From positions 17,332 through 81,331 of the forward strand of contig WHTW01000013.1 in NCBI GenBank assembly GCA_009377525.1: DNA of 64,000 nt, given 5' to 3'. Made by a program: the position numbers and the translations under genes. Origin of the DNA: Rhodospirillales bacterium. Its GTDB lineage: Bacteria; Pseudomonadota; Alphaproteobacteria; Reyranellales; Reyranellaceae. The notes under the pieces are model-generated. The model worked only from the letters and a program-made list of their open reading frames with translations, had not been told where the DNA came from and made no database searches. Below are positions 41,836-50,213 of the stretch, in pieces (position 1 is the stretch's first letter; every line of letters begins with the position of its first letter).

Positions 41836-42874
41836 GATGCTCCGGAAGGATGTCGGCGGAAGCGCCGGTTGCCGCGCCGCAGGACTGCCGCACCACCAGC
41901 CGGCAGGGCAGGCACTCGACGCCGGAGGGGCGCGGGCCGTCGATCATGTCGAGCAGGCGCAGGCCTGCCTGCCGGCCGAGCTCGTGCAGGTTCATGTCGA
42001 CCGTGGTGATGGGCGGCCGCGTCGCGGCGGCGATGACATCCCAGTTGTCGAAGCCGACCACGGCGACGTCGTCGGGCACGCGCACACCCGTCTCGCGCAG
42101 GCTGTCGATGACACCGCGCGCGATCTGGTCGCTGCCGCAGAAGATCGCGTCGATGGCCGGACGAAGGCCGGCCAGATACTGCGCAGCCTCGCGGCCGAAG
42201 GCTTCGCTCCACGCGCCGGTAAGGACGTGGCCGGCGCGGCCGCGCAGACCCGCCGCCGCGAGGGCGTCGCGGAAGCCTTGGCGGCGCTTGCGCACCGCCT
42301 CGAAGTCGACGGGCCCTGTGACGTGGGCGATCCGGCGACGGCCCAGCCCGATCAGATGGTCGACGGCAAGCCGGGCGCCGCCGCGGTCGTCGGGCAGCAG
42401 GCAGAGCGCCCGCGGATCGGCGACCTGGGCGAAGGCATAGACGACCGGCACCGACGCACCGCCGAGGTCGACCGGCGAACGCCGGTCGGTGCGGCGGCCG
42501 GTGACGATGATGCCGTCGACGCGCTTGGCCAGCAGGGAATCTACGTGCCGGCGCTCGCGGACCGGGTCGTCGGCGCGGCAAAGGAAGACCGAGAGACGCG
42601 TGGGCTCGAGGGCGCTCTCGATGCCTTCGAGCACGGGAATGCTGAAACGGCCGTAGCTGTCGGTCGAGATCAGGCCGACGGTGAAGCTGCGCTTGCGCAG
42701 CAGGCTTTGGGCCAGATCGTTGGGCCGGAAGCCCAGACGTTCGGCCGCGTTGCGCACGGCGTCGCGCGTCTGCTCGCGCAGCTGGCCGTAGCCGTTCAGC
42801 GCCTTGGACACGGTGCCGACGCTCACGCCCGCCAATCGGGCCACGTCGCGAATGGTCACCGGCGGCTTCGTCAC
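41813..42874 (-). CDS. LacI-family transcriptional regulator
   Basis: A 353-residue repressor. Residues about 1-55 form the LacI helix-turn-helix (VTIRDVARLAGVSVGTVSKAL with the minor-groove hinge helix NDLAQSLLRKRS); the rest is a periplasmic-binding-protein-like sugar sensor (FTVGLISTDSYGRFSIPVLEGIE; CGSDQIARGVIDSL; GFDNWDVIAAATRPPITTVD). The start used is GTG at 42874. It precedes and slightly overlaps the glycosidase gene. A perfect 18-bp palindrome 72 bp upstream is its probable operator, implying autoregulation of the whole operon. Confidence 0.9.
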   Translation of the reverse strand: MTKPPVTIRDVARLAGVSVGTVSKALNGYGQLREQTRDAVRNAAERLGFRPNDLAQSLLRKRSFTVGLISTDSYGRFSIPVLEGIESALEPTRLSVFLCRADDPVRERRHVDSLLAKRVDGIIVTGRRTDRRSPVDLGGASVPVVYAFAQVADPRALCLLPDDRGGARLAVDHLIGLGRRRIAHVTGPVDFEAVRKRRQGFRDALAAAGLRGRAGHVLTGAWSEAFGREAAQYLAGLRPAIDAIFCGSDQIARGVIDSLRETGVRVPDDVAVVGFDNWDVIAAATRPPITTVDMNLHELGRQAGLRLLDMIDGPRPSGVECLPCRLVVRQSCGAATGASADILPEHHDGAYAA

Positions 42875-42945
42875 GACCGAGATCGACGCCCCCCTTGCGG
42901 CCCTCCCGCAGCGGCGAGCATTGCACGGCCATCCGGCCGATCGCA

Positions 42946-42963
42946 ACGGAAAACGTTTTCCGT
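42946..42963. promoter_or_regulatory. LacI-type operator upstream of the glycosidase operon
   Basis: ACGGAAAACGTTTTCCGT is a perfect 18-bp palindrome with the central CG typical of LacI/PurR-family sites. No second copy was noticed in the window. Confidence 0.75.
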
Positions 42964-42994
42964 ATAGGTTTTAGCGCAGACGCCATCCCCTCCC

Positions 42995-43057
42995 CCGTCC
43001 TACGGTCCGTCCTACGGTCCTACGGTCCGTCCTACGGTCCTACGGTCCGTCCTACGG
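42995..43057. repeat. Short tandem array of 12-bp and 8-bp units
   Basis: The 63-bp tract alternates CCGTCCTACGGT (12 bp) and CCTACGGT (8 bp) units. Both are nearly self-complementary around TAC/GTA, and the tract is flanked by C-run/G-run arms (CCCCTCCCCC and GGGGGAGG). It lies between the LacI operator and the FAH gene and is likely to vary in copy number. Confidence 0.8.
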
Positions 43058-43092
43058 GGGAGGATCAGGGAGGGGGAAGCCCCCGTGCCTCG

Positions 43093-44022
43093 TTACTTGG
43101 CGTACCTGCCGCCGGTCTGCGGCGTGTGGGCGCCCTCGCCGCCCTTGTCCTTGTGCTGCGAGCGCGTGGTGCGGGCCCAGGTGCGCTTGAGCTCGTCCTT
43201 CACGTTGATGCGCAAGGTGCCCACCTTCTCGACGGTGAGCTCGATCTTGTCGCCGTCCATGAAGGAATGCAGGCCGCGGTGGTTGGTGCCCGTCGCCAGG
43301 ATGTCGCCGGGCTGCAGAGTATGGATCGAGCTCGCCCATTCGATGCAGCGCGGGATCTGATGCGCCATGTCGTTGGTGTTGAACTTCTGCATCACCTGCC
43401 CGTTGTTGGAGAGCGTGATGTTGAGGTTCTGCGGATCGGCGATCTCGTCGGCCGTGACGATCCACGGGCCGATCGGCGCGAAGGTGTCGCGCGACTTCAT
43501 CTGGAAGAAGACGTTGCCCGGCGGCGGCAGGCCGCGCGCCGAGCCGTCGATGAAGCAGGTGTAGCCGAAGATGTGCGTCATGGCGTCGGCCTGGCTGGCA
43601 CGCGTCGCCGGCTTGCCGATGATCAGCGCGAGCTCGGCCTCGCCCTCGAAGATGCTGGCCGGCACGTCGGGCAGCACCATGGTGTCACCCTCGCCGATCA
43701 CCGCCGTCGCCGCCTTGTGGAAGGCGTTGATCTGCGGCTTCTCCTTGAGCGTGCCGTCCTCCATGTAGTTCACCGCCATGCAGACGACGTTGCCCGGCTT
43801 CGGCACCGGTGGACGCAAATGCACGTTCTTGAGCGGCATGCCGGTCGTGTCGTTCGCGGCCTTCTCGACCTTGGCCTTGTAGCTGTCCCACCGGGAAATC
43901 AGGCCGACGATGAGGTCGCGTGAATCGAGATGCGGGATGTCCTTCACGGCGTCGGTGACGTCGACGACGGCGTCGCCCTTGATGACGCCGAGCCGGTAGT
44001 CGTTGAAATAGCAGAGCTTCAC
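43093..44022 (-). CDS. Fumarylacetoacetate hydrolase (FAH) family protein, last gene of the catabolic operon
   Basis: A 309-residue FAH-fold enzyme. The landmarks are NVVCMAVNYMEDG, the acidic metal site IFEGEAELALIIGKPA, YTCFIDGSARGLP, FAPIGPWIVTADEI, and LQPGDILATGTNHRGLHSFMDGDKIEL. FAH enzymes cleave C-C bonds of beta-diketo acids or isomerise/decarboxylate ring-cleavage products. The start is GTG at 44022, overlapping the stop of the CMD gene as GTGA. It is one of two FAH genes in the operon, implying two successive hydrolytic or decarboxylation steps. Confidence 0.88.
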   Translation of the reverse strand: MKLCYFNDYRLGVIKGDAVVDVTDAVKDIPHLDSRDLIVGLISRWDSYKAKVEKAANDTTGMPLKNVHLRPPVPKPGNVVCMAVNYMEDGTLKEKPQINAFHKAATAVIGEGDTMVLPDVPASIFEGEAELALIIGKPATRASQADAMTHIFGYTCFIDGSARGLPPPGNVFFQMKSRDTFAPIGPWIVTADEIADPQNLNITLSNNGQVMQKFNTNDMAHQIPRCIEWASSIHTLQPGDILATGTNHRGLHSFMDGDKIELTVEKVGTLRINVKDELKRTWARTTRSQHKDKGGEGAHTPQTGGRYAK

Positions 44023-44354
44023 TTCTGTTCTCCTTCGAACACCTTCTTGGCGACGTTGGCCGCCGACATGGCGGTCGGCCAGCCGGAGTAGAAGGCGAGA
44101 TGGGTGATGAGCTCGAGCAGCTCCTCCTTCTTCACGCCGTTGTTCAGCGCGCGCTGGAAGTGGCCGGTCTGCTGCTCGGTGCGGTTGAGCGCCACCAGGG
44201 TGGCGCAGGTGATCAGGCTGCGGTCGCGCTTGGACAGGCCGGGCCGCTCCCAGACGTCGCCGAACAGCACGTTGTCGGTGAGATCGACCAGCTTCGGCGC
44301 GAAAGACCGGAGCGCTTCGCGTGCCGCTGACGTAGAGGTGGGTGACTTGGACAT
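44019..44354 (-). CDS. Carboxymuconolactone decarboxylase (CMD/AhpD-like) family protein
   Basis: A 111-residue helical protein: FGDVWERPGLSKRDRSLITCATLVAL, then EQQTGHFQRALNNGVKKEELLELITHLAFYSGWPTAM. The pattern matches the small PcaC-like subgroup; there is no CxxC, so AhpD-type peroxidase activity is unlikely. Such proteins open or decarboxylate lactone intermediates of aromatic catabolism. It is 29 bp downstream of the extradiol dioxygenase and overlaps the next FAH gene. Confidence 0.88.
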   Translation of the reverse strand: MSKSPTSTSAAREALRSFAPKLVDLTDNVLFGDVWERPGLSKRDRSLITCATLVALNRTEQQTGHFQRALNNGVKKEELLELITHLAFYSGWPTAMSAANVAKKVFEGEQK

Positions 44355-44383
44355 GATTTTCCTCCTTACCGTGAACTTGCCGA

Positions 44384-45331
44384 TCAGGGGCTGGCGTGGC
44401 CGATGAAGCGCTCGGGCGGACGCTCGCCCCACTGCGACTGGAAGCCTTCCTCGACGCTCAGCAGATGGCCGCCGTTGGCCGCGTTCAACCGGTCGGTGTC
44501 GGCCCAGCGCTCGTGCACGCGGCCCCACGGGTCCGACCAGTAGTCGTAGACCTGGCTGCCCAGCAGGTGGCGGCCGATGCCCCACATGTGCTCGTACTTG
44601 CCGACGCGCTTGATGTGCTCATGGTCCTGGAAGACGGCGTCGATGTCCTGCGCCTCGTAGGAAACGTGGTTCAGCCCCGTCTTCTCGTTGTGCACGCAGA
44701 ACAGCACGTGGTGATCGACGTATTCGTCGCCGCAGTCGAGGCGGCTGAAGGCGCCGATGACGTTCTCCTTGTCGCCGGCATAGACGTCGTCCGACCGGAT
44801 CATGCCCAGCGTCTCGCGGAACCAGGCGACGGTCTCCTTGACCTTGGGCGTCGACAGCACGCCATGGCCGATGCGCTGGATCGGCGTCGGCGACTTGCTG
44901 AGCCGCATGAGGCGGCCTTTGCGGCGCAGCGGATCGCCGCCGGTGTTCACCGGGTCGCGTTCCACCTTGGTCGACGGCACGGTCTGCATGCCATGGATGA
45001 CCTCGATCTGGTAGCCGTTGGGTTCCTTCAGCCGAACGCGTTTGCCGCCGCCCGGCTCGTTCAGGGTCTCGATGCCCGACGCGCCCGGCAGCTTGGCGAG
45101 CCGCTTGAGGTCATCCTCGCTCGCCGCGTGATAAGCGAAGCCGATGAACTTGGTGCCGCCCTTGTGCACGGCGTGCAGGTGATGATGGCCGTCGACGCCG
45201 CGCATGTAGAGCGAGTCAGGCGTGCGCTCGGCGCGGATCAGGCCGAAATGGGTGAGAAACTCCTCCATCTCGTCGAGGTCGGGCGCCTCCATGCGCGGGA
45301 AGGCGAATTCGGCAGCTTTGATTGCGACCAT
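44384..45331 (-). CDS. Extradiol (catechol 2,3-dioxygenase-like) VOC protein
   Basis: A 315-residue two-domain vicinal-oxygen-chelate protein, the size of type I extradiol dioxygenases. The first half has FAFPRMEAPDLDEMEEFLTHFGL and SLYMRGVDGHHHLHAV. The second, catalytic half has IGHGVLSTPKVKETVAWFRETLGM (first metal His), DHHVLFCVHNEKTGLNHVSYEAQD (second His region) and DPWGRVHERWADTDRL (Glu). It should cleave an ortho-dihydroxylated ring with O2 and Fe(II). It is placed between the two FAH genes. Confidence 0.85.
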   Translation of the reverse strand: MVAIKAAEFAFPRMEAPDLDEMEEFLTHFGLIRAERTPDSLYMRGVDGHHHLHAVHKGGTKFIGFAYHAASEDDLKRLAKLPGASGIETLNEPGGGKRVRLKEPNGYQIEVIHGMQTVPSTKVERDPVNTGGDPLRRKGRLMRLSKSPTPIQRIGHGVLSTPKVKETVAWFRETLGMIRSDDVYAGDKENVIGAFSRLDCGDEYVDHHVLFCVHNEKTGLNHVSYEAQDIDAVFQDHEHIKRVGKYEHMWGIGRHLLGSQVYDYWSDPWGRVHERWADTDRLNAANGGHLLSVEEGFQSQWGERPPERFIGHASP

Positions 45332-45345
45332 GGTTTCCTCCTGTC

Positions 45346-46218
45346 TCAAACCGTCGTCTTGAACTTGTCGGGCAGGCGTTCCTCGTTGCCGAGCGCCACA
45401 CGGCGCACGCCGTCGCTGTCGGGGCTGGCCGGGAAGCCGATGATGGCGCGCGGCGCGGGCACCTCGACCACCTTGTTGGAGAGGCGGCCGATACCGCTCA
45501 CCTCGACGTCGATCGTATCGTCCGCCGCGAGCGGGCGCGAGTTGGCGGGCGTGCCGGTCAGCAGGATGTCACCGGGCAGGAAGGTCATGTGACGCGCGAG
45601 GTCGGCGATCAGGTAGCCGCAATCGAAGATCTGCTCGCTGATCGCGCCTTCCTGCACCATCTTGCCGTTCTTGTAGGAACGCAGGGTCGACTGGCGCACG
45701 TCCACGCCAGAGACCAGACCCGGGCCGATGGGGCAAAAGCCGTCCATGCCCTTCGCCCGCAGCATCGAGCCGGCATCGGTGTCGCGAAAGTCGTGGCAGC
45801 CGAAGTCATTGGAGGGCGCGAAGCCCGCGATGCAGTCCCACGCTTCTTCGCGAGAAACGTTGCGCGTGACCTTGCCGAACACGACGGCCATCTCGCCCTC
45901 GTAGTTCACGTACTTGTAGCCCTTGGGCTTGATCAGCTCGCCCTTGTGGGCGTTGAGCGCCGTCAGCGGCTTCTGGAAATAGGTCGGCGACTTGGGCGGC
46001 GTGCGGCTGTTGTTGAACTCGAAGTAGCGCGAGATGTAGTTCACGTGCACGCAGATGATCTTGGTTGGCGTGCAGGGCGGCAGGTGCACGACCTCGTCCT
46101 CGCCGCAGGTCCGGCCATCGCTGAACACGATGCGGCCGTCCTTGAACTCGACCCAGTACTCGCTGCCGTCCTTCACCACACGCCGCACTTCCTTGCGTGG
46201 ACCTTCCAGAACGCTCAT
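45346..46218 (-). CDS. Fumarylacetoacetate hydrolase family protein (first)
   Basis: A 290-residue FAH-fold protein. It starts MSVLEGPRKEVRRVV and contains KIICVHVNYISRYFEF, the metal site VNYEGEMAVVFGKVTRN, FAPSNDFGCHDFRDTDAGSM, GPGLVSGVDVRQSTL and FLPGDILLTGTPANSRPL. It is closest in pattern to 2-hydroxyhepta-2,4-diene-1,7-dioate isomerase/decarboxylase-type enzymes acting on meta-cleavage products. It is 14 bp upstream of the dioxygenase gene. A palindromic repeat separates it from the molybdenum hydroxylase gene upstream. Confidence 0.88.
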   Translation of the reverse strand: MSVLEGPRKEVRRVVKDGSEYWVEFKDGRIVFSDGRTCGEDEVVHLPPCTPTKIICVHVNYISRYFEFNNSRTPPKSPTYFQKPLTALNAHKGELIKPKGYKYVNYEGEMAVVFGKVTRNVSREEAWDCIAGFAPSNDFGCHDFRDTDAGSMLRAKGMDGFCPIGPGLVSGVDVRQSTLRSYKNGKMVQEGAISEQIFDCGYLIADLARHMTFLPGDILLTGTPANSRPLAADDTIDVEVSGIGRLSNKVVEVPAPRAIIGFPASPDSDGVRRVALGNEERLPDKFKTTV

Positions 46219-46237
46219 CTATCTTCACTCCTTGTTT

Positions 46238-46304
46238 TGCCGGACCGTGGGCCTCCAGGCCCGCTCATGATCATGATGCGGGCCTGGAGGCCCGCGGTCC
46301 GGCA
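46238..46304. repeat. Palindromic interspersed element, copy 5
   Basis: Arms 46238-46264 and 46278-46304 are 27 bp with one mismatch (GCCGGACCG...GGCCCGC), around a TCATGATCATGAT centre. The core is GCCGGACC rather than TCTTCCGGACC, so this is a divergent copy. It separates the CoxL-type gene (46308) from the FAH gene (46218) within the operon. Confidence 0.85.
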
Positions 46305-46307
46305 TGA

Positions 46308-48638
46308 CTACTTCTTCGCCTGCTGGATGGCGCGCCACACGTTCTGCGCCGTGGCGGGCATCGCCACGTCCTTGACGCCGAGCGGCGCCAGCGCGTCCAT
46401 GATGGCGTTCATCACCACCGGCATGGCGCCGACCGTGCCCGCCTCGCCGGCGCCCTTGGCGCCCAGCGGATTGTACTGCGTGGGCACCGGGTTGCTCTTG
46501 ATCTCCATGCTCGGGATCATCTGAGCGGTCGGCATGGCGTAATCGAGGAAGCTCGCCGTGAGCAGCTGACCGCTTTCGCGGTCCCACACCACCTGCTCGC
46601 TCAGGATCTGGCCGATGCCCTGGGCGACGCCGCCATGGATCTGGCCCTTCAGCCCGATCGGATTCATCACTGTGCCGACATCGTCGACCACGGCGTAGCG
46701 GTCGACCGTGACCGTGCCCGTCTCGGGATCGATCTCGGCCTCGCAGATGTGACAGCCGTTGGGGAAGGTGTCCTTCTGGCCGAGGAAGGTGGCGTTCTCG
46801 TACAAGCCGCCCTCGAAGCCCTTGGGCCATTTGGTCGGGTTGAACGCCGCCATCGCCACCTGCTTCAGCGACACGCTCTTGTCGGTGCCCTTGACGGTGA
46901 AGTTGCCTTCCGTGAACTCGATGTCCTGCTCGCCTGCCTCGAGCAGGTGGCCGGCGATCTTCTTGCCCTTGTCGATCACCTTGCCGGCGGCCATGAACAG
47001 CGCCGAGCCGCCCAGCACCGTCGAGCGCGAGCCGTTGGTGCCCATGCCGAAGGCCACGCGGTCGGTGTCGCCGTCGATGTACTGCACGTCCTTGGGGTCG
47101 ATGCCGAGCCGCTCGTTCAGGATCTGCTTGAACATGGTCTCGTGGCCCTGGCCCTGCGCCTTGGTGCCCATCAGCAGCGCCGCCGTGCCGCTGGGATTGA
47201 AGCGAATCTCGGCATATTCCGGCTGCGCCGTGCCGGCCGCCTGCTCGATGGCATTGACGATGCCGAGTCCGCGCAGCCGGCCGCGCTTCTTGGAATCGGC
47301 CTGGCGCGCCGCGAAGCCCGCCGCGTCGGCGAGGTTCAGCGCCATGTCGAGGTTCTTCTCGAACTGACCGCAGTCGTAGAACGGCCCGACCGGGCTCTGA
47401 TAGGGCAGCGCGGACTCCGGCAGCATGTTCTTGCGACGCAACTCGATGCGGTCGACGCCGAGCTCGCGCGCCGCATCGTCGATCAGCCGCTCGATGAGAT
47501 AGATCGCCTCCGGCCGCCCCGCGCCGCGATAGGGCGCCGTCGGATTGGTGTTGCTGAGCACGCCCACGACGTTGATGTAGGCCTTGGGGATCAGATAGAC
47601 GCCCAGCACGGTGCCGATCATGCCGAACGGCGAGAGCAGGTTGCGGTCGGAGCCGACATAGGCGCCGATGTTGGCCAGCATGTTGAGCCTGAGTGCTGTG
47701 AACTTGTTGTCCTTGTCGAGCGCCAGCTCGATCTCGCCGATATTGTCGCGGCCGTGCTCGTCGGCCATCACCGCTTCACTGCGTTCACACGTCCATTTCA
47801 CCGGACGCAGCAGCTTGCGCGCCGCCCACAGGGTCAGGCGGTGCTCGACATACTGCCAGCCCTTGGTGCCGAAGCCGCCGCCGACGTCCTGGGCGATCAC
47901 CCGCATCTTGCTTTCGGGCACCTTGAAGACGTTCTGTGCCAGCATGTTGCGCACGCGATGGGGATACTGGACGTCGGCATAAAGGATCAGGCGATCCTCG
48001 CCCTGGTCGTAGACACCAAGCGTGCCGCGCGGCTCCATGTACTGGGCGTGCACGCGGGTGATCACGTAGCGCCGCTTGATGACCTTGGCCGCGCCCTTGA
48101 TCGCCTCGTCGGTGGCGGCCTTGTTGCCGCGCTCGACGTGGTTGGAGATGTTGTCGGGGCAGTCGTCCCACACCGCGGGAGCGCCGGGCTTCACCGTATC
48201 CTCGGTCGCGGTCACCGACGGCAGCGGATCGTAGTCGATGGCGACCAGCTCGGCCGCGTCCTTGGCCTCGGCCAGCGTGTCGGCGATCACCATCACCACC
48301 GGATCGCCGACATAGCGCACGCGATCCGTCACCAGCGGCGGCCGCTGCGGCGCGAACATCGGCTTACCGTCGGGCCGCTTGCGCGGCATGTTGGCCTTGG
48401 GCATGCCGAGCCCGTCCGCCGCCACGTCGTGGCCGGTCAGGACAGCGACGACGCCGGGCGCCTTCTTCGCCTCCTCGATGTCGATCGACTTGATCTTCGC
48501 GTGGGCGTGCGGCGAGCGCACGAACACGGCGTAGGCCTGCCCAGGCAGATTGACGTCGTTGATGTAGCGACCCTGGCCGCGCAAAAGGCGCGGATCCTCG
48601 AAACGCAGGACTGGCTGACCGATACCGTACTTGCTCAT
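46308..48638 (-). CDS. Molybdenum hydroxylase large subunit (xanthine dehydrogenase / CoxL type II family)
   Basis: A 776-residue molybdopterin-binding subunit. It starts MSKYGIGQPVLRFEDPRLLRG with the two-domain fold: VFVRSPHAHAKIKSIDIEEA; the moco block DVGGGFGTKG; the catalytic loop PTAPYRGAGRPEAIYLIERL (form II, not the AYRCSFR loop of true CO dehydrogenase); GTKAQGQGHETMFKQIL; and near the C-terminus GAKGAGEAGTVGAMPVV, containing the catalytic glutamate. It hydroxylates an aromatic or heterocyclic carbon using water. The usual 2Fe-2S small subunit and FAD medium subunit are not adjacent, which is unusual. It is expressed with GntR upstream and ring-cleavage genes downstream. Confidence 0.9.
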   Translation of the reverse strand: MSKYGIGQPVLRFEDPRLLRGQGRYINDVNLPGQAYAVFVRSPHAHAKIKSIDIEEAKKAPGVVAVLTGHDVAADGLGMPKANMPRKRPDGKPMFAPQRPPLVTDRVRYVGDPVVMVIADTLAEAKDAAELVAIDYDPLPSVTATEDTVKPGAPAVWDDCPDNISNHVERGNKAATDEAIKGAAKVIKRRYVITRVHAQYMEPRGTLGVYDQGEDRLILYADVQYPHRVRNMLAQNVFKVPESKMRVIAQDVGGGFGTKGWQYVEHRLTLWAARKLLRPVKWTCERSEAVMADEHGRDNIGEIELALDKDNKFTALRLNMLANIGAYVGSDRNLLSPFGMIGTVLGVYLIPKAYINVVGVLSNTNPTAPYRGAGRPEAIYLIERLIDDAARELGVDRIELRRKNMLPESALPYQSPVGPFYDCGQFEKNLDMALNLADAAGFAARQADSKKRGRLRGLGIVNAIEQAAGTAQPEYAEIRFNPSGTAALLMGTKAQGQGHETMFKQILNERLGIDPKDVQYIDGDTDRVAFGMGTNGSRSTVLGGSALFMAAGKVIDKGKKIAGHLLEAGEQDIEFTEGNFTVKGTDKSVSLKQVAMAAFNPTKWPKGFEGGLYENATFLGQKDTFPNGCHICEAEIDPETGTVTVDRYAVVDDVGTVMNPIGLKGQIHGGVAQGIGQILSEQVVWDRESGQLLTASFLDYAMPTAQMIPSMEIKSNPVPTQYNPLGAKGAGEAGTVGAMPVVMNAIMDALAPLGVKDVAMPATAQNVWRAIQQAKK

Positions 48639-48732
48639 GACATTCCCCGTACTACCTGCAGCTTACGACTGGTTGACGACATGGGCGAGCGGCCGCCGGG
48701 ATGGCCGTCCCGCGCTCCGGAAGACGAGCCGG

Positions 48733-49497
48733 TCATGCCTTCCTCCGCCTGGCAGTGCGTGCGCCATCCAAGGTGAGGCCCGGCACTTCCGACGCCGCCT
48801 GCTCGACCGTGGTGCGGATGTGCTTCTCGATCAGCGTGCAGGCGAGGTCGACGTCACGCGCCAGCACTGCGTCGCGCAGTTCCAGGTGTTCGTTCCTGCG
48901 CCGCGAGCGGGCGTGGATCATGGTCAGCCAGTGGTAGCGCCGCGCCTGGTCGAACAGCTCGCTGCGGAAATGCAGCGACCACGGCGACATGCAGGTCGCC
49001 ACCAGCGAATCGTGGAAGCGCTTGTGCCGCTTGCCCCACTCGCGCTTGACGCTGACCGGATCGTCGGTCTTGGGCGGCGCAAGCTTGCTCAACAGGAAGT
49101 AGGAGCTGACGATCTCGGCTTCCCAGGTATCGGTGCCGTGGCGGATCGCGTCGGCGAGCGTCCTTGTTTCCAGGTAGACGCGCAGTTCCGAGAGATCGAG
49201 GAAGTCGGCGAGCGAGATCGGCGCCACGCTGAAGCCGCGGCCGGCCTCGGTGCGCGCCAGGCCTTCCGACACCAGATGCGACAGCGCCTCGCGCAAGGTG
49301 CCGACCGAGGTGCCGTAGCGCTGGCGCAACTCGCCGAAGCGCAGCCGCTGGTCGGGCTTCAGCACGCAGCACAGGATGTCCTCGCGCATGCGGCGCAGCA
49401 CGTCGAAGGTCGCGGCATCCTCGGCCAGCACGTCCTGCGGCGCGGTCGTGGCGGCTGCACGGTCGGTGATGTCGGGCATCTTCAGGATCTTGGCCAT
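48733..49497 (-). CDS. GntR-family regulator with FCD domain
   Basis: A 254-residue regulator. A winged helix-turn-helix (residues about 35-100: LRRMREDILCCVLKPDQRLRFGELRQRYGTSVGTLREALSHLVSEGL) is given here by the motifs LKPDQRLRF and GTSVGTLREALSHLVSEGL. The all-helical FCD ligand domain follows, with ELRVYLETRTLADAI, HKRFHDSLVA and the metal-binding-type histidines in RYHWLTMIHARSR. The ATG at 49497 (MAKILKMPD) is preferred over an upstream codon. It lies between livF and the hydroxylase gene, 8 bp after livF, and probably controls the operon in response to its substrate or an intermediate. Confidence 0.88.
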   Translation of the reverse strand: MAKILKMPDITDRAAATTAPQDVLAEDAATFDVLRRMREDILCCVLKPDQRLRFGELRQRYGTSVGTLREALSHLVSEGLARTEAGRGFSVAPISLADFLDLSELRVYLETRTLADAIRHGTDTWEAEIVSSYFLLSKLAPPKTDDPVSVKREWGKRHKRFHDSLVATCMSPWSLHFRSELFDQARRYHWLTMIHARSRRRNEHLELRDAVLARDVDLACTLIEKHIRTTVEQAASEVPGLTLDGARTARRRKA

Positions 49498-49505
49498 GAT
49501 CGTCC

Positions 49506-50213
49506 TCAAACGCCGAGATAGGCTTCGCGGATGTGGGGTTGCTGCAGAAGGTCGGCCGGCAGGCCGGTGCTGACGAAGCGCCCCTGCTCCAGCACATAGG
49601 CGCGGTCGGCGACGTCGAGCGCCTTGAGCACATTCTGCTCGACCAGCAGCACGGCGGCGCCATCCTGGCGCACACGGGCGATGATGTCGAACATGTCGTC
49701 GACGATGGTCGGCGCCAGGCCCAGCGACGGTTCGTCGAACAGCACGATGCGCGGGCGCGCCATCAGCGCCCGGCCGATCGCCACCATCTGCTGCTGGCCG
49801 CCCGAGAGCTCGCCGGCCGGCTGGCGGCGCTTGTCGCGCAGGATGGGGAACAGGCCATAGACGCGCTCGAGCGATTCCTGGCGATGCATGCGTGCCGCCG
49901 GCAGATAGCAGCCGAGCTCGAGGTTCTCCTCGACCGACATTTTAGCGAACAGCCGGCGCCCCTCGGGAACCAGCGCAATGCCATGGCCGCAATAGCCATG
50001 CGCACGCACCGACGTCATGTCGACGCCGTCGAAGCGCAATTCGCCGCTGCGGCAGCGCAGCAGGCCCGCCATGGCGTTGATCAGCGTGGTCTTGCCCGCA
50101 CCGTTGGGGCCGATCACCGACACGATCTCGCCGGCATCGACGTCGAGCGAGACATCCCAGATGGCCGTGGCGTCGCCGTAGCCGACATGGAGGTTGCGGG
50201 CTTCAAGCAGCAT
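49506..50213 (-). CDS. Branched-chain-amino-acid-type ABC transporter ATPase (LivF-like)
   Basis: A 235-residue ATPase of the HAAT family: MLLEARNLHVGYGDATAIWDVSL, Walker A GPNGAGKTTLINAMAGLL, the LivF block GIALVPEGRRLFAKMSVEENLELG, signature LSGGQQQMVAIGRALM, Walker B VLFDEPSLGLAP and switch VEQNVLKALDVADRAYVLEQG. Its start overlaps the stop of the LivM-LivG fusion by 11 bp. Transporters of this class often carry aromatic or organic acids in rhizobial and related bacteria, which fits the catabolic genes downstream. Confidence 0.92.
   Translation of the reverse strand: MLLEARNLHVGYGDATAIWDVSLDVDAGEIVSVIGPNGAGKTTLINAMAGLLRCRSGELRFDGVDMTSVRAHGYCGHGIALVPEGRRLFAKMSVEENLELGCYLPAARMHRQESLERVYGLFPILRDKRRQPAGELSGGQQQMVAIGRALMARPRIVLFDEPSLGLAPTIVDDMFDIIARVRQDGAAVLLVEQNVLKALDVADRAYVLEQGRFVSTGLPADLLQQPHIREAYLGV

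Noticed and set aside
42995..43057. CRISPR array
   Set aside because: The units are only 8-12 bp, contiguous and without unique spacers; no cas genes are nearby.
46308..48638. Aerobic carbon monoxide dehydrogenase large subunit
   Set aside because: The active-site loop lacks the AYRCSFR cysteine motif of true CoxL and the small and medium subunits are not adjacent.
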